Notes: a model not told the origin generated them from the sequence alone. Shown: positions 34,768-44,170, counted from the stretch's first letter. The stretch: 64,000 bases of DNA from Affinirhizobium lemnae (GCF_022968395.1 NZ_JALJQZ010000019.1:20268-84267); one strand, 5' to 3'. Numbers and translations are program-made.

Positions 34768-36681
34768 ATGGCAGAGTTTCGAACCCCGGACACCGGCGCG
34801 GTTAACAGTGCGGGTTTGTTGTCGCTGCTCGATCCGGTCAATCTCATCGTTCATACGATCCAAGGCGTGATCAGCGACTGGAGCACCGGAAGTGCTGCGC
34901 TCTTCGGATGGACGCGCGACGAGGTTATCGGACTGCATGTCACCGAACTTCTATCGCCGAAGTCCGATATTTTGCTTGAGGATATCGCGTCTTCGATCCG
35001 AGCCTACGGATCGTGGAAATCCAACCTCGAATACAGACACAAAGACGGCCATACGATTTCGGTGCTCAGCCGCTGGATACCGTTCGGACGCGATCAGGAC
35101 GGCAAGGATCTCATCCTGCAATTCAACGAGGATTTTCGCGCAGCCGCTACAATCCAAGAGAACCTTGCGGCTCGCGAAGCGCATTTCCGCTCGATCCTGC
35201 AAACCGTGCCGGAGGCCATGGTGGTGATCGACGAGGTGGGCACCATCACCTCGTTCAGTACCACTGCGGAAGATCTTTTCGGTTACGAAGCGCATGAGGT
35301 CGAGGGCCGCAACGTGCGCATGCTGATGCCCACGCCCGACCGCGACAATCATGACAATTACATCCGCAATTACTTGCGGACCGGACAGCGCCGCATCATC
35401 GGCCTCGGTCGTGTGGTCAAGGGTCTGCGCAAGGACGGCTCCACTTTCCCGATGGAACTGGCGGTCGGAGAGGCGATTTCCAGCGGCAAGCGGATCTTTA
35501 CCGGCTTCATCCGAGACTTGACGAGCAGACACAAGATTGAGGAGGAACTGCGGCAATCCCAGAAGATGGAAGCCATCGGCCAGCTGACCGGTGGTCTGGC
35601 GCATGACTTCAACAACCTGCTCACCATCATCAGTGGCAATCTCGAAATGCTGGAAATGCGGGTGCGCGATCCCAAGGCGCAAGTTCTGCTGCGAGAAGCG
35701 CAGGGTGCGACCGACGACGGTGCAAAGTTGACAGGTCAACTGCTTGCGTTCGGCCGCCGCCAGCCGCTCAATCCGCGTCTGACCGATCTCGGGCAGATGA
35801 TTTCCAGCTTCTCGGAACTTATCCGTCGCACCATCGGCGATCGAGTGGAATTGCGCACGGTTATCCGGGCCGGGGAAAACGAGGCGCTCGTTGACGGGCC
35901 GCAGTTGCAGAACGCGCTTTTGAACCTCACTCTCAATGCTCGTGACGCCATGCCGGGTGGCGGCTTGCTAACCATCGAGGTGAGCCGTAGTCATCTGGAT
36001 TTTGACTATGCGCAAATGTATCCGCAGGTTCGCGCAGGCGATTACGTGCTGGTGTCGGTCACCGATACCGGGACTGGCATGACGGATGAGGTGAAGCAAC
36101 GCGCCTTCGAGCCATTCTTCACCACCAAGACCATGGGGGCGGGCACAGGGCTTGGCCTCAGCATGGTCTACGGCTTCGTGCGGCAGTCTGGCGGACACAT
36201 CCAGATCTACAGCGAGCCGGGCCAGGGGACCAGCATTCGTCTGTTTCTGCCTGCCGCGCAGGGGTCCGCTGCGTCTGGCCATGCAGAAGACATGTCACCG
36301 CTGGCGCTCGATTATCCAGGCGGTGACGAGGTCATTCTGGCGGTCGAGGACGATGCCCGTGTCCGCCGGGTTGCGGTGGCGCGGCTGGAAAGCATGGGCT
36401 ACAAGGTCCATGAGGCATCGAACGGCATTGAGGCACTTGAGGTGCTTGAAAAGCACGACGATATCTCTCTCGTCTTTACGGATATTTCGATGCCCGGAAT
36501 GTCGGGAGATCAGCTGGCGGAACATGTGCGTGAGCGATGGCCCGACATCCGCATTCTCTTTACATCGGGCTATGCCGAGCCGGAGGTGGCTGGAAAAGAA
36601 CTTGCGGCTGACGAAAGCTGGCTGAAAAAGCCCTATACGGCGCGCGAACTTGCCGTGCAGCTTCGCGCCCTGCTGGACTGA
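34768..36681 (+). CDS. FixL-like heme-PAS hybrid histidine kinase (hFixL)
   Basis: A 637-residue soluble hybrid kinase. Order: PAS1 (about 20-125), PAS2 (about 137-252), HisKA with GGLAHDFNN (His279), HATPase (LLNLTLNARDAMPGGG, GTGLGLSMVYGF) and a C-terminal receiver (VEDDARVRR, VFTDISMPGM, LKKPYT). PAS2 closely follows FixL: DRDNHDNYIRNY supplies His195 and IIGLGRVV supplies Arg215, 20 residues apart as for the proximal His200 and distal Arg220 of Bradyrhizobium FixL, then RKDGSTFPMELAVGE and FTGFIRDLT. It should therefore bind heme and sense oxygen. There is no membrane segment. The likely partner is the nearby FxkR-like regulator. Confidence 0.85.
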   Translation: MAEFRTPDTGAVNSAGLLSLLDPVNLIVHTIQGVISDWSTGSAALFGWTRDEVIGLHVTELLSPKSDILLEDIASSIRAYGSWKSNLEYRHKDGHTISVLSRWIPFGRDQDGKDLILQFNEDFRAAATIQENLAAREAHFRSILQTVPEAMVVIDEVGTITSFSTTAEDLFGYEAHEVEGRNVRMLMPTPDRDNHDNYIRNYLRTGQRRIIGLGRVVKGLRKDGSTFPMELAVGEAISSGKRIFTGFIRDLTSRHKIEEELRQSQKMEAIGQLTGGLAHDFNNLLTIISGNLEMLEMRVRDPKAQVLLREAQGATDDGAKLTGQLLAFGRRQPLNPRLTDLGQMISSFSELIRRTIGDRVELRTVIRAGENEALVDGPQLQNALLNLTLNARDAMPGGGLLTIEVSRSHLDFDYAQMYPQVRAGDYVLVSVTDTGTGMTDEVKQRAFEPFFTTKTMGAGTGLGLSMVYGFVRQSGGHIQIYSEPGQGTSIRLFLPAAQGSAASGHAEDMSPLALDYPGGDEVILAVEDDARVRRVAVARLESMGYKVHEASNGIEALEVLEKHDDISLVFTDISMPGMSGDQLAEHVRERWPDIRILFTSGYAEPEVAGKELAADESWLKKPYTARELAVQLRALLD

Positions 36682-36703
36682 AGTTTTCCGTCTGAGGGGT
36701 CTA

Positions 36704-38893
36704 TCAGGTCTTTCGGCGGGCCTGCTTGCTTGGCGGCTTGGCGCGTGAGGCAAGCATGGCCTCGATATCTGCCGCGGGAAGCGCTTTTCCGTAGAGATAG
36801 CCCTGGCCGTAATCGCAACCCATCAAGCGCAGGGCAATTTGTTGCTCCAGCGTTTCAACGCCTTCAGCAATCGTCTTCAGACCCAGATCATGGCTCAGCA
36901 TGATGAGCGCGCGTGTAATTGCCGAATCTCTCTGGCGTGTCAGGAGATCGCGCACAAAGCCACGGTCGATCTTCAGAGTCGTAATCGGATAGCGCTGGAG
37001 CGAGCCGAGCGAGGCATATCCGGTGCCGAAATCGTCGAACGCGATGCCAATACCCAGTTCGCGAAGTTCGCTGATCAGTTCGAAGGCTCTGCTTTCATCT
37101 TCCAGCGTAGCGGTTTCCGTGATTTCCAGCTCCAGCCAGCGAGGATCCACGCCATGCTCATGCGAAAGACGACTGACCTGTGCCGGAAGATCGCTGCCCC
37201 GCATTTGCGACGGAAACAGGTTCATGCCCATCTTGATCGGTGGCAATCCCTTGGCGACCCAGGTGCCCAGTTGACGGATCGCTTCGTTCATCACCCATGC
37301 GCCAACATCGAGACTGAGCGCACTCTGCTCCAGGGCGGGCAAAAAATGCCCGGGCATCAGGGGGCCCTTTTCAGGGTGCTGCCAGCGGATCAGGGCTTCG
37401 ATACCGTATAGTTCCCCGGTTTCCAGCAGCACCTGTGGCTGGTAGTGCAGCACGAATTGTTGCTTGCGCAGCGCTTCCAGCAGTTCGTCACGGGCAACGC
37501 GGCGCTGCTGCGATGTCTGTTCGACATGACCTTCATAGGCGATTGAGCTGTTGCCGCCCATCTTTCGCGCATGGGCAAGCGCGAAATCCGCATTCGCCAT
37601 CCATTCGCGTGCATTCGCCGTATCCTGGCGCAGGGCATATCCGATTTCAGCTCCAAGCTTGAGCCGCATATTGCCCAGATCGAATGGAAGGACGAGTTCC
37701 TCCATGACTGCCTGAGCGAGATTCCGCGCTTCATCAGAAGTTTGTGCAGACCGGACGAGTAGTCCAATCTGTTCTTCCCCAAGCCTTGCGATGACGCTTT
37801 CCCTTGTCAGCACGCGCGGCAGGCGCACAGCAATGTTCTGCAGCAGGGTATCAAATATGTCCTGACCGAGCCGATCTCCCGTTTCCTTCAGACCATCGAG
37901 TTCGATCAGCATCAGCGTTCCCGCTCTGTGTGTCTGACAGTGCTGATCGATGAGTTCATCGAAGCGATGGCGGGTACTGAAGCCGGTGACGGGATCCTGG
38001 TTGGCGAGGCGCAGGAGACGCTTGTCGCGTTCTCGACGTTCCGAAATGTCGTTTATGATAGCGCCGATGCCCATGCTGCCTGCATCGTTCCATGCCGATA
38101 GCGTAATTTCGATCGGGATCTCGCTTCCATCGCTGCGCCGCGCGAAAACTTCGACCGTCTTGCCATCGAGAAGCGGGCCCTTCTTGTCGGACAGACGCCC
38201 GAAACTTTCGTGATGGGAGGCACGAAACCGCATTGGAATGATGATTTCGACATCTCTGCCGATCAATTGGCTACGCTCGTAGCCCAACAATTTGAGCAGG
38301 CTATTGTTGACGAACTGGATACGGCCCTGTCGATCCACTGAAATCATCGACAGTTCTGTCGCATTGACGAAACTGGCAGCGGCCTGACCGGGGAAGCCTT
38401 CGCGACGCTGTTCGTAGTGGTTCATCAACAGGCGCGCGGCCTGTTGCAGACGCGCGGTATCCGAGGTTGAAAGTTCGGCTCTCGCGCGGGTGTCTGCAAT
38501 GCAGAGCGCGCCCATCGTTTCGCCGCTAAAGGTTTTCAAAGGTGCGCCGGCGTAAAAGCGTATCGCAGGATCGCCCGCCACGATCGGAAGATCCTTCACT
38601 CTGTTATCGGTTGCGGTGTTGAGGATTACGAGGGGACTGTCTCCCTTAATGGTCAGATTGCAGATACTGTCCTCGCGCGACAGCTCTCTCAAATCTGCGC
38701 CGACGCTTGCCTGGATGATCTGCGTCGTATCATCAATCAAGGAAATATAGGCGATTGGGGCATTGCAGAAATCTGCAATGAATTCGCACAAGGAGCGGGA
38801 GAACAGATCGGGGTTCGAAGCGCCAAGCCGGAACTTTTCGATCAGTTCCGTGCGCAGACGTGACTGCCCTTGTCCGTTTCGCTTGCCTGGCAT
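36704..38893 (-). CDS. GAF-PAS-GGDEF(degenerate)-EAL cyclic-di-GMP protein
   Basis: A 729-residue protein: N-terminal GAF domain (about 20-165), PAS (about 175-285, FVNNSLLKLLGYERSQLIGRD), GGDEF-type domain (about 300-455) and EAL domain (about 475-710). The GGDEF active site reads RLGEEQIG, so cyclase activity is probably lost. The EAL site looks intact: GIEALIRW, GMNLFP, LELEITET, IAFDDFGTGYASL, LKIDRGFV and AEGVET. It is probably a phosphodiesterase lowering c-di-GMP, with a sensory N-terminus. No membrane segments seen. It converges with the hFixL gene. Confidence 0.85.
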   Translation of the reverse strand: MPGKRNGQGQSRLRTELIEKFRLGASNPDLFSRSLCEFIADFCNAPIAYISLIDDTTQIIQASVGADLRELSREDSICNLTIKGDSPLVILNTATDNRVKDLPIVAGDPAIRFYAGAPLKTFSGETMGALCIADTRARAELSTSDTARLQQAARLLMNHYEQRREGFPGQAAASFVNATELSMISVDRQGRIQFVNNSLLKLLGYERSQLIGRDVEIIIPMRFRASHHESFGRLSDKKGPLLDGKTVEVFARRSDGSEIPIEITLSAWNDAGSMGIGAIINDISERRERDKRLLRLANQDPVTGFSTRHRFDELIDQHCQTHRAGTLMLIELDGLKETGDRLGQDIFDTLLQNIAVRLPRVLTRESVIARLGEEQIGLLVRSAQTSDEARNLAQAVMEELVLPFDLGNMRLKLGAEIGYALRQDTANAREWMANADFALAHARKMGGNSSIAYEGHVEQTSQQRRVARDELLEALRKQQFVLHYQPQVLLETGELYGIEALIRWQHPEKGPLMPGHFLPALEQSALSLDVGAWVMNEAIRQLGTWVAKGLPPIKMGMNLFPSQMRGSDLPAQVSRLSHEHGVDPRWLELEITETATLEDESRAFELISELRELGIGIAFDDFGTGYASLGSLQRYPITTLKIDRGFVRDLLTRQRDSAITRALIMLSHDLGLKTIAEGVETLEQQIALRLMGCDYGQGYLYGKALPAADIEAMLASRAKPPSKQARRKT

Positions 38894-38999
38894 AACGCCC
38901 TCAACTCAATCTATGGGTGCTAGTTTATCAGTTGAAACCTTATGAAAAACATAACGTATTTATCAATTGTGCTGGTATTGCGTCATTTTGCATGCAGTT

Positions 39000-40754
39000 C
39001 TAATAGGGCTGGAGATGTATCAGTCGCGTTGAAATTGGCAAAAAGGTCTCCGATCGTCCGACATAGATGATGGCTGCCTCCGACATGGCATCCAGGATTG
39101 CAAGGAGTTCGGACTGGGTTTCCGTCTCCAAGGCTTCGAACGCATCATCAAGAACGATCCAGCGTGGTTTGACCAAAAGCACATTTGCGATGCGCAGGCG
39201 CATCTGATCATCTTCCTGCAGGACACGCTCCCATCTTTCGCGAGCCGACAACTTTTCCGTCAATCGGCCGAGGCCGACTGCTTCAAGCGCATTGCCCATC
39301 GCGTCAGGCGTGTACGTAGCGGACGGCATCGGGTAGGTGAGAACCTCATCCAGAGTCGCGTCCGGAAAAAAGCCCTTCTGCGGCACTAGAAGCATCGAGC
39401 CGGATTTCGGCAAACGGATCGTTCCCTTACCCCAGGGCCACAGCCCCGCAATCGCCTGGAACAAGAGGCGGCGGTTGGCCCGCGGATCACCGTTGACCAT
39501 GATCCGTTCACCGGACAAGATGACATATTGTCCATCGAGCCGCAGCCCACGGTCACCGCCGGGACTGTTGGGTCTTGGCGACAGGAGCAGGTCCTTGAGG
39601 GTCAGTTGCTCGGCCTCGTCCTGTTCCACAGTCAATGTTTCCGGTTCTGCATGCTCATTGTCGAGATCGATTAACGCCCTTCGAAACACCGAAACGCGAT
39701 AGAGAGCGGCTTTCCAGTCGGCAATCGGACGGAAGTTATCGATATACCAGCGCAGCGCCGTGTTGACCTGATTGAACGCACCGACCGCCATCATCAGACC
39801 GCCAAAGGAAAGGCCGCCACTGAAATAGACCGGTGCCGCAATCAGGATCGGTGCGATGGTGGTGAGCCAGCCGAACCCGGCAGAAACCCATGTCAGATTG
39901 GTGTAGGCGAAGGCCAGCCGCCGGATGATGGCGAGAACCTCGCTGATGGCCTGCTGAATCCGCCGCCGCTCGCTGTCTTCGCCATTGGTCAGCGTAATCG
40001 CCAGCATGTTTTCGTTGGTTCGCATCATGGTGAAGCGCAGCTCGGCTTCCTGTGAGTAGCGCTGCGTATTCAGTGTCGGCAGCCTGCGGCCAACATAGTT
40101 GCTGAGCATCGACGCAGAGCCCGCGTAGAGTAGTGCTGCCCAGACCATATAGCCCGGAATGGCGATCTGCTGACCGTTGAAGGTGAAGGCGAAATCGGCC
40201 GAAAGCACCCACAGGACACCGATGAAACTGGCCAGAAGGATGGTGGCGTTGACCAGCCCAATGGCAAGTGTCGTCGTCAGTTCCGCGAGATTGCGCGCAT
40301 CCTCATGAAGCCGCTGATCCGGGTTGACGCCGATCTTGCCGAGGCTTGCCAGTCTCAGGGCCCTTCGCGGATGCATCCACTGATCGACGAGGTCTCGCGT
40401 CAATCCTTCGCGCATGAACAGTGCCGTCATCTGGTTCAACCAGGCCTGGATGACGTTCAGCACAAGCAGAGAACCGGCGATGATGAAGAAGACCTTCAAT
40501 TGCTCAAAAAAACCGTCGAGATCCCGTTGCTCAAGCGCATTGTAGAACGGCGTGTTCCAGTAATTGAGACGATATTGCGCATAGACAGTGGTCAGAATGA
40601 TCGTCAGAAGCCCAACAATCAGCAAAAGCACCTTGTTTCTGACTTGAGACGACCAGAACGCGCCGGCCATCATTTTCAATTGGCAGCCAAAGGTGAAAGG
40701 CGGGTAACCCGTGTCAGGGTCGATCTGCGGTGTTTTCGTCTCGATACTTGCCAT
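39000..40754 (-). CDS. ABC transporter permease with degenerate ATPase domain (SbmA/BacA-YddA type)
   Basis: A 584-residue fused protein. Residues about 25-345 form the SbmA/BacA-like membrane domain (YWNTPFYNALEQRD, WRDW-like WMHPRRA, NPDQRLHEDARNL, EAELRF). The C-terminal part aligns with an ABC ATPase (AIAGLWPWGKGTI, LLVPQKGFFPDATLDEVLTYP) but key motifs are lost: the Walker A region near 420-431 reads NGDPRANRRLL without a GK(S/T), the signature is LQEDDQMRLRIA, and Walker B ends VLDDAFEALE. It may work like SbmA, driven by proton gradient. Substrate unknown. Confidence 0.75.
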   Translation of the reverse strand: MASIETKTPQIDPDTGYPPFTFGCQLKMMAGAFWSSQVRNKVLLLIVGLLTIILTTVYAQYRLNYWNTPFYNALEQRDLDGFFEQLKVFFIIAGSLLVLNVIQAWLNQMTALFMREGLTRDLVDQWMHPRRALRLASLGKIGVNPDQRLHEDARNLAELTTTLAIGLVNATILLASFIGVLWVLSADFAFTFNGQQIAIPGYMVWAALLYAGSASMLSNYVGRRLPTLNTQRYSQEAELRFTMMRTNENMLAITLTNGEDSERRRIQQAISEVLAIIRRLAFAYTNLTWVSAGFGWLTTIAPILIAAPVYFSGGLSFGGLMMAVGAFNQVNTALRWYIDNFRPIADWKAALYRVSVFRRALIDLDNEHAEPETLTVEQDEAEQLTLKDLLLSPRPNSPGGDRGLRLDGQYVILSGERIMVNGDPRANRRLLFQAIAGLWPWGKGTIRLPKSGSMLLVPQKGFFPDATLDEVLTYPMPSATYTPDAMGNALEAVGLGRLTEKLSARERWERVLQEDDQMRLRIANVLLVKPRWIVLDDAFEALETETQSELLAILDAMSEAAIIYVGRSETFLPISTRLIHLQPY

Positions 40755-40831
40755 TGCTTGGTCCGGGCAGAGGCTTCTGCTATGCCTGTTATCAGGGGCT
40801 AAGTGTTAATTCTAAATCATCAAGCTTGCCG

Positions 40832-40854
40832 CTGACGGACCTGACATCCGTCAG
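40832..40854. terminator. Hairpin upstream of the ABC gene and downstream of the aminotransferase start side
   Basis: CTGACGGA (40832-40839) pairs perfectly with TCCGTCAG (40847-40854). It lies between the end of the minus-strand aminotransferase gene (40954) and the start of the ABC gene (40754). No U-tract follows, so it may be a terminator needing Rho or an operator. Confidence 0.35.
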
Positions 40855-40953
40855 GGTTACCCAATAGGCCAGGCAAACGAAGAAAAATTGATCGGCACGG
40901 GGCAGTTCCGGTCAAGTTAATCCCGTCTGAGCCGTATTGAAGGTCGGGGATGG

Positions 40954-42159
40954 TCAGGCACCTAAGTGCTCGCGCTCGGCGGCGGGCATGGCGGCTAGCC
41001 GTCCGGCGAGGCTTGCCATGCGGCGGACCGCCTCCTCCAGCACATCATCCGGAACTGTGAGCGAAATGCGGATGAACCCCGCCGCCTGATGTCCGAAAGA
41101 CGAGCCAGGCATGACGGCAACCTGCTCCTTGCGCAGCAGTTCCCAGGCATAGTCGGCGCCGCCGAGGCCTGTCGCCGTCACATCCACCACCACAAACATT
41201 CCGCCTTCCGGCATCATGGGCTTCAGGAGGTTGCTTCCGGCCAGTGTCTTCTGAACGATTTCGGCACGGCGGCTGTAATTGTCGCGCATGATGCCTGCCG
41301 TCTCGAAGGGGCGGGAGAGCGCAAGCGCGGTCATGTCGGAAATGAAAGGTTGTACGCCGAACAGCATAGTTTCCGAAACGGGCAGAAGTTTTTCGCAAAA
41401 CTCCTCCGGTCCTGCTGCCCAGCCGCTGCGGAAACCGGGTGCTGCATGGGATTTGGAGATCGAGGCGACTACGATCGTACGCTCTGCCAGCTCCGGCATA
41501 TCGAAAGGAGAGGCGAAGTCCTTGCCAAAAATCAGCTGTTCGTAGACTTCGTCGCACACAATCCAGAGGTCGTGCTTCTTGCAGATTGCGCCAATGGCCG
41601 TGATTTCCTGGTCGGTGAGGACGGCACCGGTCGGGTTGTGCGGCGTGTTGAGAAGAAGGACGCGGGCTTCCGGCGTGATTGCGCGCTCCAAATCCTCAGC
41701 CTGCATGTGGAAGCGGTTCTCAGGCCGCAAGGGAACGGGGATGAGATGTGCGCCCGTTGAGGCAATCACGCCTTCATAGGTCGCATAAAGCGGATCCCCG
41801 ACCAGAACTCCATCACCAGCTTCAGCCAGTCCCATCATGACTGCGTAAAGTGCCGATTGTGTGCCCGGAAAGCAGAGGAAGTTCTTTTCGCTGACACCCG
41901 GTCGCCGCTTCGAATATTTCGCGATCAGGGCTTTCAGAACGGCAGGCTCGCCGCGTCCGTTCGAATAGCGGGTGCGGCCTGCATACATGGCGCGCGAGCA
42001 TTCGGCGAGCAGATCTTCGTGCGGCGGCAAATCGGGTTCACCAATGGTGAGCTCAATGATGGGCTGACCTTCCGCTTTCATGCGTCTGGCCGTGGCGTGC
42101 AGAGCCCAGCGGCCCGAGCCGAGATCCGCAAGACGATCAGTTATGGATGCATAGCGCAC
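40954..42159 (-). CDS. PLP-dependent aminotransferase, class I
   Basis: A 401-residue fold-type I aminotransferase: IIELTIGEPDLPPHED, FCFPGTQ-like LCFPGTQSALYAVMMGL, LLLNTPHNPTGAVL, VCDEVYEQLIF, the Schiff-base Lys in ASISKSHAAPGFRSGW, and a C-terminal FIRISLTVPDD with the substrate Arg. Substrate unknown, probably an amino acid; the gene is divergent from an amino acid ABC transporter. I chose GTG 42159 because GGAGGG lies six bases ahead; the frame is open upstream to 42219. Confidence 0.85.
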   Translation of the reverse strand: MRYASITDRLADLGSGRWALHATARRMKAEGQPIIELTIGEPDLPPHEDLLAECSRAMYAGRTRYSNGRGEPAVLKALIAKYSKRRPGVSEKNFLCFPGTQSALYAVMMGLAEAGDGVLVGDPLYATYEGVIASTGAHLIPVPLRPENRFHMQAEDLERAITPEARVLLLNTPHNPTGAVLTDQEITAIGAICKKHDLWIVCDEVYEQLIFGKDFASPFDMPELAERTIVVASISKSHAAPGFRSGWAAGPEEFCEKLLPVSETMLFGVQPFISDMTALALSRPFETAGIMRDNYSRRAEIVQKTLAGSNLLKPMMPEGGMFVVVDVTATGLGGADYAWELLRKEQVAVMPGSSFGHQAAGFIRISLTVPDDVLEEAVRRMASLAGRLAAMPAAEREHLGA

Positions 42160-42443
42160 GGAAAACCCTCCGTTGAAATCGATGTGAGGCCGTTTAACCC
42201 GATCCTCCCGCCACGGCAATGCACCCGTGCAATGTCTGACCTCTGCGCTCCTGCGCCTACCTCGCCAAAGTTATGGATACTCGCTCCGGAAGCATGACGT
42301 GGATCTTTAATGTGCTTGAGTAATTTTCGAACAAGTGCAAAAGTCATATCTTAATTGAAGCGCCAGCACTGCCTCACAAGAAGAAATGCTGGGGGAAAAT
42401 GGGCAAGTTAGATCGGCAGATAAATGCCGACGGTGAAGGTAAC
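42160..42443. promoter_or_regulatory. Divergent region between aminotransferase and amino acid ABC operon
   Basis: 284 bases holding both promoters. Part is AT-rich around 42300-42355, with CTTG (42313-42316) facing CAAG at 42331-42334. No clear operator recognised. Confidence 0.4.
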
Positions 42444-43217
42444 ATGACGGACAAGGCGCAAGCCATAGAGGTTCGCGATCTGTACAAGCGTTTCGGCCCG
42501 CTGGAGGTTTTGAAGGGGGTTTCCCTCTCTGCCAGCCAAGGAGACGTGATAGCCCTGATCGGTGGGAGCGGATCAGGCAAATCGACCTTTCTCAGATGCA
42601 TCAACATGTTGGAGCTGCCGACAGCCGGCAGCGTGACCATTCACGGCGAAACGATCGAGATGAAGCAGGATGGTCATGGCGGGATGATGCCTGCCAACCG
42701 TCGCCAGATCCAGCGTATCCGTACCAAGCTTGGCATGGTGTTCCAGAGCTTCAACCTCTGGCAGCATATGACGGTCCTGCAAAACGTCATCGAGGTGCCG
42801 GTGAATGTGCTCGGTCAGCCGAAGGATCAGGCGATTGCCGTTGCAGAAACCCTGCTTCGCCGCGTGGGGCTTTACGAAAAGCGCGATGCCTACCCGGCAT
42901 TTCTGTCCGGCGGCCAGCAACAGCGTGCTGCCATTGCCCGTGCGCTGGCCATCCAGCCACTGGTGATGCTGTTTGACGAGCCGACCTCGGCGCTCGACCC
43001 TGAGCTGGTTGGCGAGGTGCTTTCCGTGATCGGCGATCTCGCAAAGGAGAACCGCACGATGATCCTGGTGACCCACGAAATGAAATTTGCGCGACAGGTA
43101 GCAAGTCACGTCATCTATCTGCATGGCGGCGTTATCGAGGAGCAAGGCTCGCCAGAGGCTATCTTCGAAAACCCTCAATCGGAGCGGCTGAAGAAATTCA
43201 TCAGCTCCATCCACTGA
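42444..43217 (+). CDS. Polar amino acid ABC transporter, ATP-binding protein (HisP-like)
   Basis: A 257-residue ATPase with Walker A LIGGSGSGKSTFLRCINMLE, Q-loop MVFQSFNLW, signature LSGGQQQRAAIARAL, Walker B VMLFDEPTSALDPELV and the switch His in LVTHEMKFAR. The lineage is HisP/GlnQ/OccP. I chose ATG 42444 with GAAGG ahead; ATG 42399 with GGGGGA is a second option adding 15 residues. First gene of the transporter cluster. Confidence 0.9.
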   Translation: MTDKAQAIEVRDLYKRFGPLEVLKGVSLSASQGDVIALIGGSGSGKSTFLRCINMLELPTAGSVTIHGETIEMKQDGHGGMMPANRRQIQRIRTKLGMVFQSFNLWQHMTVLQNVIEVPVNVLGQPKDQAIAVAETLLRRVGLYEKRDAYPAFLSGGQQQRAAIARALAIQPLVMLFDEPTSALDPELVGEVLSVIGDLAKENRTMILVTHEMKFARQVASHVIYLHGGVIEEQGSPEAIFENPQSERLKKFISSIH

Positions 43218-43220
43218 GAA

Positions 43221-43266
43221 AGCATTTCCAGGAAAAGTGTCATTGCGGTTTTCCGTCCGGAAATGC
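43221..43266. repeat. Palindromic intergenic repeat, copy B
   Basis: AGCATTTCCAGGAAAAGTGT (43221-43240) followed by a GCGGTTTTCCGTCCGGAAATGC segment to 43266. Ends GCATTTCC/GGAAATGC are inverted. It matches copy A in reverse orientation (its GCGGTTTTCCGTCCGG is the complement of CCGGACGCAAAACCGC with a small change). It sits in the gap between the ATPase and the binding-protein genes. Confidence 0.75.
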
Positions 43267-43303
43267 GTGAAAGCAAAACCAGAAAATCTCGAAAGGGGAA
43301 ATC

Positions 43304-44086
43304 ATGAAAAACTTCGTCCGTACCACCGCCCTCGCGTTTTGCATGACGGCGGCAGCCTTTGCCTCGGCCTCCGCGCAGGAAGTCAAGGTTGGCGTCGATT
43401 CCGGCCCGTACCCGCCATTCAGCTCGCCGGATGCCAGCGGCAAGTGGGTTGGCTGGGAAGTGGAAATCATGGATGCGCTGTGCGCCGAAGCCAAGCTAAA
43501 GTGCGTTCTGACGCCGCTCGCCTTTGATGGCCTCATTCCTGCGCTCACCTCAAAGAAGATCGACGCCATTATGAGCTCCATGTCGATCACTGATGAGCGG
43601 AAGAAGACGATCGATTTCTCCGACAAATATTACAACACGCCGACCGCCGTCATCGGTCCGAAGGGCGTGAAGTTCGAGCCGACGGCTGAAGGCCTCAAGG
43701 GCAAGATCATCGGCGTTCAGGTTTCGACCATCCATGCCGAATATGCCCAGAAGTATTTCGGCAAGGCAGTTTCCGAGATCAAGGAATACCAGACGCAGGA
43801 CGAGGCCAATGCGGACCTCGCAGCCGGTCGCCTCGATGCGATTCAGGCCGACCTGATCACGCTCGACGCCTTCCTGAAGACAGATGCCGGCAAGGCCTGC
43901 TGCGAGCTGAAGGGTAACGTCAAGGACGATCCGGCTATCCTGGGCTCGGGTGTCGGCGTTGGTCTTCGCAAGGAAGATACGGCCATGAAGGACAAGTTCA
44001 ACGCAGCCATCAAGGCTATCCGCACGAACGGAACCTATGACACGATTTCGAAGAAGTATTTCGACTTCAACATCTACGGCAAGTAA
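43304..44086 (+). CDS. Amino acid ABC transporter substrate-binding protein
   Basis: A 260-residue SBP (bac_3 family). A signal peptide of about 24 residues ends AFASASA before QEVKVGVD. The mature part has GPYPPFSS, WVGWEVEIMDAL, PLAFDGLIPALTSKKIDAIMSSMSITDERKKTIDFSDKYY and DLAAGRLDAIQAD, as in lysine/arginine/ornithine-binding proteins. Two Cys are adjacent (GKACCELKG). Ligand is probably a cationic or other polar amino acid. Confidence 0.88.
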   Translation: MKNFVRTTALAFCMTAAAFASASAQEVKVGVDSGPYPPFSSPDASGKWVGWEVEIMDALCAEAKLKCVLTPLAFDGLIPALTSKKIDAIMSSMSITDERKKTIDFSDKYYNTPTAVIGPKGVKFEPTAEGLKGKIIGVQVSTIHAEYAQKYFGKAVSEIKEYQTQDEANADLAAGRLDAIQADLITLDAFLKTDAGKACCELKGNVKDDPAILGSGVGVGLRKEDTAMKDKFNAAIKAIRTNGTYDTISKKYFDFNIYGK

Positions 44087-44098
44087 GCAGCTTCGTTG

Positions 44099-44133
44099 CA
44101 GCCGGGTTTCTTCGTCGGGAAGAAGTCCGGCTG
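44099..44133 (+). terminator. Hairpin after the binding-protein gene
   Basis: CAGCCGG (44099-44105) pairs with CCGGCTG (44127-44133), with further pairing TTTCTTC/GAAGAA inside, then TTTGCTT. It probably lowers read-through so that binding protein exceeds the permeases. Confidence 0.6.
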
Positions 44134-44170
44134 TTTGCTTATTCCACATGGCAACGCGTTGTTTCCGTAG

